Of a stretch of DNA of 64,000 nucleotides, positions 58,771 to 64,000 are shown one piece after another; within the stretch, counting starts at the first letter, position 1, and each line of letters starts with the position of its first letter. The stretch spans positions 1,860,001 to 1,924,000 of the forward strand of contig JAGTWJ010000007.1 of the NCBI GenBank assembly GCA_020064725.1. Direction: 5' to 3'. Source of the stretch: Drechslerella dactyloides. Lineage: Eukaryota > Ascomycota > Orbiliomycetes > Orbiliales > Orbiliaceae. The notes below the pieces were generated by a model that saw only the letters and a list, made by a program, of their open reading frames with translations, searched no databases and was not told where the DNA came from. The position numbers and the translations under genes were made by a program.

Positions 58771-60932
58771 CAAAATAATAATATTTAAATTATTTTAATG
58801 TAGAATAAAATAAAATATGTATAATATAATTATAATATATTATTTAATATAATATAAGGTATTTTAAATTCTACAATAAATAAAATAGATATTTTATTTT
58901 TATAAGAACTATGGATTTTAAAAGAATTAATAATAATAAATATTAATGGTTTTACATTATTAATATCAAATACAACAAAAAGACCAAGAATAATTATATA
59001 TTATTCTAATTTATTTCTATACAAAATTAATAATTAAACAAACTTAATTAATAATGAAGATTGCCAAATTATTGATATTAAATTAAAAGAATTTAATAAA
59101 ATCTGAATAATTAATATCTATAATAAAAAATACCAAATAGATTAAAACAACAAATTATATATAATAAAAAAATTATTTAACAAAATAATTAAATTTATCA
59201 ATAAAAAATATTTATTAATTAAAGATTTTAATACCTATTATTATTTATGGAATTCTAAATGTAGGAAAAGTATTTAATATAAAAAATTAATAAATATTAT
59301 TAAAAATAAAAATTTATATTTAATAAATAATTCTGATATTCTAATTTATTATTTTAACAAAAAAAAGAACTCATTTATTTTAGATTTAATGTTTATAATA
59401 ATTCAAATAAATTTATTTATTAAAGAATAAACAATAAATAATAATTTAGATGTGGGATTAAACTATAAGATTATCTCATTTAATATATATTCTTAAAATA
59501 ATAATTATTTAGTTGACAATCTATTATTAACAAATAAATATAATTAGAATAAAATTAATTGGGAAAAGTTTTAAAAAATATTATTAAATTTAAATAGAGA
59601 TTTAGATTAAAATAATAATTGGGATAAATTATTATTCATCTTAAATAACAATAATAATAATTTAGAATGAAATTTGGAGTAGGCTGTAAATTTATTTTAA
59701 TAAAATATAATTAATATAGTAGAAACATCAACACCAAAATTAATTATAATATTAAAATCAAAAATTTAGTGGAATAATAAAATAAATATATTAAGAATAA
59801 AAATGTAATGAACAAAAAGGTAATAAAAACAAAATAAAATCCAAGAACAATAGAATTTATTTAAATTTAAACAAAATAATTATTTCAGAACAATAAAAAG
59901 AGTTAAAACTAAAAAATAAACAAATTTCTTAATAAATATAAAAAATAAAAAAAATCTTTAAAACACTAAATTATATAAAATTATTTAAAATATAAAAAAT
60001 ATTAAATCTAGATTTTAAAAATAATCTAACAACAAGCTTTAATAAGAAAATATAAGTATTTTAAAAAATACTATTTCCAAAGCCACCAAATTACCTAGAA
60101 TCTAATAATTTATTTGAAATAAAAGAACAAATAATTGGAAATATAATTAAATGGGAAAAAATTATAAATTAAAAAATTAAAAAAACTATTTTCATATTAA
60201 ATTCAAAAAAAGCATTAGGCCCAAATAAAATTAATTTTTTATACTTAAAAAAAATATATAAAATAATACCAGAGAAATTTAATAATTTATTTAAAAAATT
60301 ATTAAATTATAAGTATCATTTAATATACTTTAAATAAATAATTAGAGCAATTCTACTAAAACCCAATAAACCAGATTATAGCATCCCAAAAGTTTATAGA
60401 ATTATAAGTTTTTTAAATTATCTAAGAAAAATATTAGAGAAAATAATAGCCATAAGATTAATATATATTTTAGAAATAAAAGATATTTTATATTATAAAT
60501 AAATTGGGGGTAGAAAATAAAGATTAGCTATAGATATTGTATTATCTTTAATATATAATATAAAAAATATAAAATTAGAAAAGTTTAAAACCTCTATATT
60601 ATTTTTAAATATAAAGAAAGTTTTTGACAATGTTTTAAAAATAAGATTAATTAAAATTATTAAGGATATAAAATTTCCAAAACAATTAACTAATTAAATT
60701 GAGAATTTTATGTTGAATAAATAGATTAAATTTACTTTTAATAAACAAATAGAAAAATTAAAATTAATTAAAACAAGAATACTTTAGGGTTTATTTATAT
60801 TTTTAATTTTATTTTTATTATATTTAATATTGTTGTTTAAATAATTAAAATAAAAATATAATAATATTAAAATACTAAGTTATATTGATAATATTACTAT
60901 TATTACAATTAATAAATCAACAAAATTAAATA

Positions 60933-62824
60933 ACGTATTCCACAAGTGAGCGGACCACACAAGCGAGCGGACCACCTCTTAATACTGGTGTGACTACTCC
61001 TCTTCTGCATCATATTACCTTCATAATTACTATTATGGCTGCTATTATGACTGAATCCTGAGTTATTTTAGTTATTAAAGTTTTGGAAAAAGATTAAAAA
61101 TTAAGTATTTGAGTTATTGTTAAGCTTTATGATATTTTTTATACTACTCTACTATACTGGTATAATGGCTGTATTTTGAAGGTAGATAGTATCTTTAAAT
61201 TGTAAAATCTTATAAAATTAGAAGAGGATGTTATTGTTTAGTATATATTTGAGCTGTTTGTGTGGTCTTTTTATCCTAGGTTGGGTAGTATGGAAGATAT
61301 GGTTAATTAGTTGTTGTTGATGTGTGTTGGTGATAGTATATGATGTGTTGGTAAGAATTGGGTGGTAAACTTTGTAAAATGCTGTTTAGAGCTTCAGATG
61401 TGTTTGTCTAGAAAGTATGACTATCAGCAAACTAAATACAAAGATCTGGATTTTATTTAAAAGTGGTTTTAGCTTTTATAAGTAATAAAAGCGAAGTATG
61501 GTATTACAAACAGTAATATTTATAATTTTGATGAGATAGGCTTTGTAATGGGTATGATTTCTACAACTACAGTTATCACAGGAACTGAAATACGCAATAA
61601 AGCTAAGCTGGCACAGCCTGGGAATCGCGAATAGACAACAATCATTTAGGAGATAAATACAAAAAGTTGGGCAGTATTGTCATTTATTATCCTAGTTAAC
61701 TAACACCACCTAGCTAGCTAGTATACAGAGACCAACTTACCAAATAATTAGGCTATTACACTCTCCAATAATAGCTGAACAACAAATGAGGTTACTATAG
61801 AATAATTAAAGTATTTCAACCATTTTATAGTGCAGTACTGCATTTTAGACTATTGGTTATTAATCCTAAATAGCCATAACAACTATTATTTAATATCTTT
61901 CAAGTTTTATTATTAAGAGTATAAAATTATTATAATTTATATACCACCATATTCTTTATATCTTCTTCAGCCATTAGATGTTGGGTATTTTGGGCCATTA
62001 AAGCAGATATATAATCACCAGGTAGAAGACTTAATACATACACATATCAACTATATCAGCAAGCTAGAGTTCCTCTCTAAATTCCACAAAACATTTACTA
62101 CTACAATAACACCTAAAAATATATATAATAACTTTGCTGGAACTAATATTGTACCTTATAATCCTAACAGGATCTTTTTAAAGCTAAATATACAGCTGTT
62201 AGTGTCTATCCTAATAAATTTATGTCCTAATACTACAAATACAGTAACCACTTAAATAACAAAAACCCCAATAAATCCTTCAAAAACTAGCCTACAATCA
62301 AAACTTATCAAAAACTAAATTACCTAGTATCAGGATAGCTCTCCAACATTATTACTAGCTATTATAGACCAATTTATTAAAAGAGTATAGATAATAATAC
62401 ACCAACTAGCACTTATACAAGCAAAGAACATAATACTACACTCTACTAATAAGATATTAAACAAGCACCAACAAGCAAAAAGACAATATATACAACATAA
62501 AAACATACTTACCATACACTAGACTAATAAAATCCTAGATAATAATACTATAAATAGGCAGAGTAAACAAATAGGATATCTAAACCATTAGAGCAACCCC
62601 CAATTAGAGACCATTTCTAAAAAGATAATTTACTACAACAGTTATAATAAACCTAGGTATAATATTTAAACATATTAGTAGATATCTTAAGTATATAACC
62701 AAGCAAACTAACATATATATAGCCCAATATAATAACAGTATAACCATAAAACCAGTATTTTTACTGGGGTAAGATATTGAGGTAGTCCGCTCACTTGTGT
62801 GGTCCACTCACTTGTGGAATACGT
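60933..62824 (+). mobile_element. Fot1/pogo-like DNA transposon, family A (A7), in LINE L5
   Basis: 1,892 bp, TA at 60931-60932 and 62825-62826. It is the only A copy here with transposase on the plus strand. Plus-strand polarity of mutation flips at about 61550-61620 from G/T-retaining to C/A-retaining. L4 shows the empty site at about 55793. Confidence 0.92.
61035..62690 (+). pseudogene. A7 transposase remnant, reference copy of family A
   Basis: One frame runs from ATG 61035 to TAA 62688 (551 residues) with no indel, only nonsense transitions. N-terminal HTH: MAAIMTES...VIKVLEKD, then KLYDIFYTTLLYWYNGC. The catalytic domain has three acidic positions: D166 in IYNFDEIGF (61530), position 279 in LILNSH (D to N, 61869) and D315 in LLQPLDVGYFGPL (61977), the DD35D spacing of pogo/Fot1. 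Then come YISKLEFLSKFHKTF and IVPYNPNRIFLKLNIQL. The C-terminal knuckle (about 62631-62675) is degraded to Y-x2-Y...RYN...Y. CENP-B-type nuclear transposase; inactive. Confidence 0.9.
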
Positions 62825-63000
62825 TATAATAGATTTAAAAAATATGTTAAAAACTGTATTTAATTAGGTAAAAAATAATACAATAGCCTTTAATAATATA
62901 AAATCTAAATTAATATATTTTTATTTTAATTTAGAAAAAAATAATAATAACAAAGAATATAATTTGGTTTTATTAAATAAAATAATAATTAAATTATTTA

Positions 63001-64000
63001 ACGTGTACGATAAGCGAGCGGATCAGACAAGTGAGCAGATCATCTCACTATGCCCATGTGTTTACTCCTCTTCTATATCTTATATCTCTACAACTACTGC
63101 AATATCTGTCTTTATAACTGAATCTAGAGTTCTTCTAGCTATTGAAGTTATAAAAAAAGACTAAAAACTAAATATTTAAGCTATTATTAAGCAGTATAAT
63201 ATCTTTTATATTATTTTAATCTATTAATACAATAGTTATTTATCACAAAATAACAATATTTTGAACTTGTGAAATCTTATAAATTTAGAAAAAGATATTA
63301 TTATTTAATATATATTTAAGCTATCTATATAGTCTTTTTATCTTAGGCTAAATAGTATAGAAGATATGGCTAACTAGCTACTATTGATATATAGTAATAA
63401 TAGTATACAATATATCAGCAAGTAATAGACTAGCAACTTTATCAAACATCACCTAAAATTACAAACACATCTATCCAAGAAATACAACTACTAATAAACA
63501 AAATACAAAAATCCTATACTTATTAATAAATAGTTTTAACTAATCAAGACTATAAAGGCCAAGTATAACATTACAGACCACAATATCTACAACTTTAACA
63601 AGACTGGCTTTGTAATAAACATAATATCTACAACTACCATTATTACAAGTACTGAATTATACAATAAAGCAAAGCTAACACAGCCTAGAAACCACAAATA
63701 AATAACAATTATTCAGGAGGTAGACACAATAAACTACACAATACCACCATTTATTATCCTCACTAGGCAATACTATCTAGCTAGCTGGTATATAACAACC
63801 AAGCTACTAGTAGATTAGATTATTATACTTTTTAATAATAGCTAAACAACAAATAAAATTACTCTACAGTAGCTACAGTATTTTGATAAGAATATAATAT
63901 AGTGTTGTATTTCAGATTACTAGCTATTAATCCTAAATAACTATAAAAGCCACTACTCAGCTATTTTTAAATTATATTACCAAGAGCATAAGATTATTAT
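63001..64000 (+). mobile_element. Fot1/pogo-like DNA transposon, family E (E1), partial at window end
   Basis: Left end ACGTGTACGATAAGCGAGCG after TA (62999-63000), with the second repeat AAGTGAGCAG 17 bp further. It has its own TIR variant. The right end is beyond the window. Confidence 0.85.
63102..64000 (+). pseudogene. E1 transposase remnant, N-terminal two thirds
   Basis: The start codon has become ATA (63102-63104), followed by SVFITESRVLLAIEVIKKD, the pogo HTH. The same frame continues to the window end. It holds HNIYNFNKTGFVINIISTTT (about 63580-63640; the catalytic D of NFDETGF is now N), TELYNKAKLTQPRNHK, PPFIILTRQYYLASWY, and LLILNNYKSHYS near 63930 (second catalytic D again N). 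Many stops. It is relatively well kept and recognisable without reconstruction. Confidence 0.85.

Larger units (their letters stand above)
57809..63000 (+). mobile_element. Tad/I-like LINE (L5), starts inside ORF1, with A7 and E1 inserted
   Basis: Begins at the MITE3-5 boundary at the position equivalent to 52672 of L4. It runs through ORF1, endonuclease and most of RT; A7 is inserted at 60933 and E1 at 63001. It is more mutated than L4. The continuation lies beyond E1, outside the window. Confidence 0.8.
58800..63000 (+). pseudogene. L5 ORF2 remnant, split by A7
   Basis: Aligns to L4 ORF2 from the endonuclease to just after the RT palm. The RT motif at about 60881-60895 reads YIDN, one catalytic Asp lost by G-to-A. 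A7 enters 36 bp later. RT sequence resumes at 62827 and is cut by E1 at 63001. Confidence 0.7.

Noticed and set aside
1..64000. Mitochondrial or bacterial (for example endosymbiont) origin because of the very low GC content
   Set aside because: Nested eukaryotic retrotransposons and Fot1-type transposons, transition-only decay and complete lack of organellar or bacterial genes exclude it.

Overview
This window is a gene-free, extremely AT-rich block of what is almost certainly a filamentous ascomycete (Pezizomycotina) genome. It is built of nested transposable elements (TEs) decayed by repeat-induced point mutation (RIP) or an equivalent C-to-T process. Seen directly: copies of one family differ almost only by C/T and G/A transitions, catalytic codons are lost by single transitions (GAT to AAT, ATG to ATA, CAA/CAG/TGG to stops), and no intact protein over about 100 codons remains. 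I found no host gene, rRNA, tRNA, CRISPR array or bacterial signal. The genus cannot be fixed from this window.

Layout. 1-6209: AT desert with two short Helitron2-like elements (603-927, 1785-2164) and one 1,072-bp foldback MITE (3362-4433). 6210-29477: an inverted copy of a ~680-bp LTR, then a gag-pol Ty3/gypsy body (Gyp-1, + strand). It is interrupted by Fot1/pogo-type DNA transposons (B1 in the LTR with A1 inside it; A2 and C1 in pol), by a complete Tad/I-like LINE (L1, minus strand, 15-bp target duplication) carrying two MITEs, and by one more MITE. 29478-33000: the other LTR and a lightly mutated minus-strand gypsy fragment (Gyp-2). 33003-42608: LINE L2 with A3, a gypsy fragment (Gyp-3) with A4, and two MITEs. 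42609-63000: LINEs L3 (minus), L4 and L5 (plus), carrying D1, A5 with A6 inside it, a MITE, and A7. 63001-64000: the start of another Fot1-like element (E1) that runs off the window.

All DNA transposons here share one end logic: ACGT termini, TA target duplication, and two AAGCGAGCGG-type direct repeats 17 bp apart in each end. Five transposase-bearing families (A-E) and two MITE families use it. The A copies are 1,892 bp (A5 1,884 without its insert) and encoded a ~551-residue CENP-B/pogo-type transposase, with an N-terminal HTH, three catalytic Asp positions and a C-terminal zinc knuckle. The most unusual items are: a 249-bp MITE present five times, almost unmutated, with one end type from family A and the other from the B/D group; two nearly identical AT-rich 1,072-bp foldback elements; LTRs in inverted orientation around a gypsy body; junctions implying recombination through the 249-bp MITE; two families inserted at the same TA of the LINE; and blocks of opposite RIP strand polarity inside single elements.
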